DNA of 15,784 nt from Verrucomicrobiota bacterium (GTDB lineage Bacteria; Verrucomicrobiota; Verrucomicrobiia; Limisphaerales; JAHEOI01), in NCBI GenBank assembly GCA_018610125.1, contig JAHEOI010000075.1:1-15784 (forward strand). The letters are read 5' to 3'. A program made the position numbers and the translations under genes. Positions 15,452-15,784 of this stretch are shown here, one piece after another. Within the stretch, counting starts at the first letter, position 1. Every line of letters begins with the position of its first letter. The notes beneath the pieces are model-generated. The model was not told the origin of the DNA. It ran no database searches and saw nothing but the letters and a program-made list of their open reading frames with translations.

Positions 15452-15568
15452 GTAACGATCAGTCTTGAAAATGCCCGCATTTCCGCCGGCAAGCTTGTTT
15501 TTGGCTCAGAAAGCCTTCGTGCCGGGCAAGACCGCACGCATAGCCCAGCTTTATAACGTTACTACTCA
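15436..15568. repeat. Small inverted-repeat-bounded element between FG-GAP and radical SAM genes
   Basis: The 10-bp sequence tgagtagtaa (15436-15445) is repeated exactly in inverse orientation as ttactactca (15559-15568). Just inside, gtaacg (15452-15457) and cgttac (15556-15561) form a second inverted pair whose outer edges coincide with the radical SAM start and the FG-GAP stop. The interior on the minus strand reads in one frame as KLGYACGLARHEGFLSQKQA, which I recall as a recurrent hypothetical-protein fragment in Verrucomicrobiota genomes. I interpret it as a roughly 110-133 bp non-autonomous repeat. The repeats are seen; the family link is from memory. Confidence 0.45.
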
Positions 15569-15784
15569 CCCTCGTTGAATAGGATCCAGGTACCGGTCTT
15601 GCCGGCGACGGCAATGTCCGGCCAATCGTCCGAATTAAGGTCCGCCACGCGGATCTGCATGCCGGTCCCCACACCCTCTCCGGGTGGACTGATGGTATGA
15701 CGGACAAACATTTCTTTCGAGGCATCCCAATCGAAATAGTAGAGACATGCCTCTTCGTCGGCACCCGGATCGTGCCCGCCATGA
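15562..15784 (-). CDS. FG-GAP/VCBS repeat protein, C-terminal fragment
   Basis: This open frame enters from the right edge of the window and stops at TAG 15564-15562, giving 73 residues of a larger protein. The end carries an FG-GAP/VCBS-type repeat, VADLNSDDWPDIAVAGKTG, followed by TWILFNEGE. The D-x-N-x-D-x-W-x-D pattern is the usual calcium-binding loop of these beta-propeller blades. Such proteins are generally secreted or surface-exposed, and large families of them are typical of Verrucomicrobiota and Planctomycetota. The function of the full protein cannot be judged from the fragment. It precedes the radical SAM gene on the same strand, separated only by the inverted-repeat element. Confidence 0.82.
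   Translation of the reverse strand, partial: HGGHDPGADEEACLYYFDWDASKEMFVRHTISPPGEGVGTGMQIRVADLNSDDWPDIAVAGKTGTWILFNEGE

Noticed and set aside
15459..15782. A 107-codon minus-strand frame at the right edge
   Set aside because: It is in the wrong frame for the FG-GAP C-terminus that ends at 15562 and reads on through the repeat element. The FG-GAP frame has a recognisable calcium-loop repeat, this one does not.
1..15784. CRISPR array, tRNA, rRNA, transposase, integrase or defence genes
   Set aside because: Read for these on both strands; no regularly spaced direct repeats, tRNA-like cloverleaf or matching proteins were recognised. No novel defence system is supported in this window.

Overview
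The window looks like chromosomal DNA from a Gram-negative bacterium of the PVC type, most likely Verrucomicrobiota, with Planctomycetota as the alternative. The reasons are the mix of genes (a lipoprotein-type clade II nitrous oxide reductase, a GH95 fucosidase, a large right-handed beta-helix protein, a B12-binding radical SAM protein and an FG-GAP/VCBS protein) and several structured, repeat-like intergenic elements. No rRNA, tRNA, CRISPR array, transposase or integrase was seen. The taxonomic placement is inference from gene content, not from a marker gene.

Left part (1-5902, + strand): a compact clade II nos cluster for reduction of N2O to N2, in the order nosZ, nosB-like, nosD, nosF, nosY. 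NosZ is complete, with all seven CuZ histidines and all CuA side-chain ligands. NosDFY form the periplasmic protein, ATPase and permease of the ABC system that supports CuZ maturation. NosB is a four-helix membrane protein typical of clade II clusters. Two structured elements interrupt the unit: a perfect 16-bp hairpin after nosZ, and a roughly 125-bp multi-hairpin element that begins inside the last codons of nosF and separates it from nosY. No nosL, nosR, nosG, nosH or nos cytochrome genes lie downstream within the window.

Middle part (5899-8378, - strand): a DUF488 protein convergent with nosY, then a Crp/Fnr-family regulator with an FNR-type recognition helix but no FNR iron-sulfur cysteine pattern. 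It is a plausible regulator of the nos genes. Just upstream of it lies a possible 65-codon small ORF with a strong ribosome binding site held in an inverted repeat, and then a predicted outer-membrane beta-barrel protein.

Right part (8624-15784): two secreted carbohydrate-active proteins arranged tail to tail. These are a right-handed beta-helix protein (+) and a GH95 alpha-L-fucosidase-type hydrolase (-) with its catalytic residues intact. They are separated by 350 bp of non-coding, hairpin-rich, repeat-like sequence. Upstream of GH95 on the same strand are a B12-binding radical SAM protein and the last 73 codons of an FG-GAP/VCBS repeat protein. The 110 bp between those two look like a small repeat element bounded by inverted repeats.

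Together the genes suggest a facultative or microaerophilic polysaccharide degrader able to use N2O as an electron sink. The most interesting parts are the non-coding elements wedged between genes, some of which appear to have set the ends of neighbouring reading frames.
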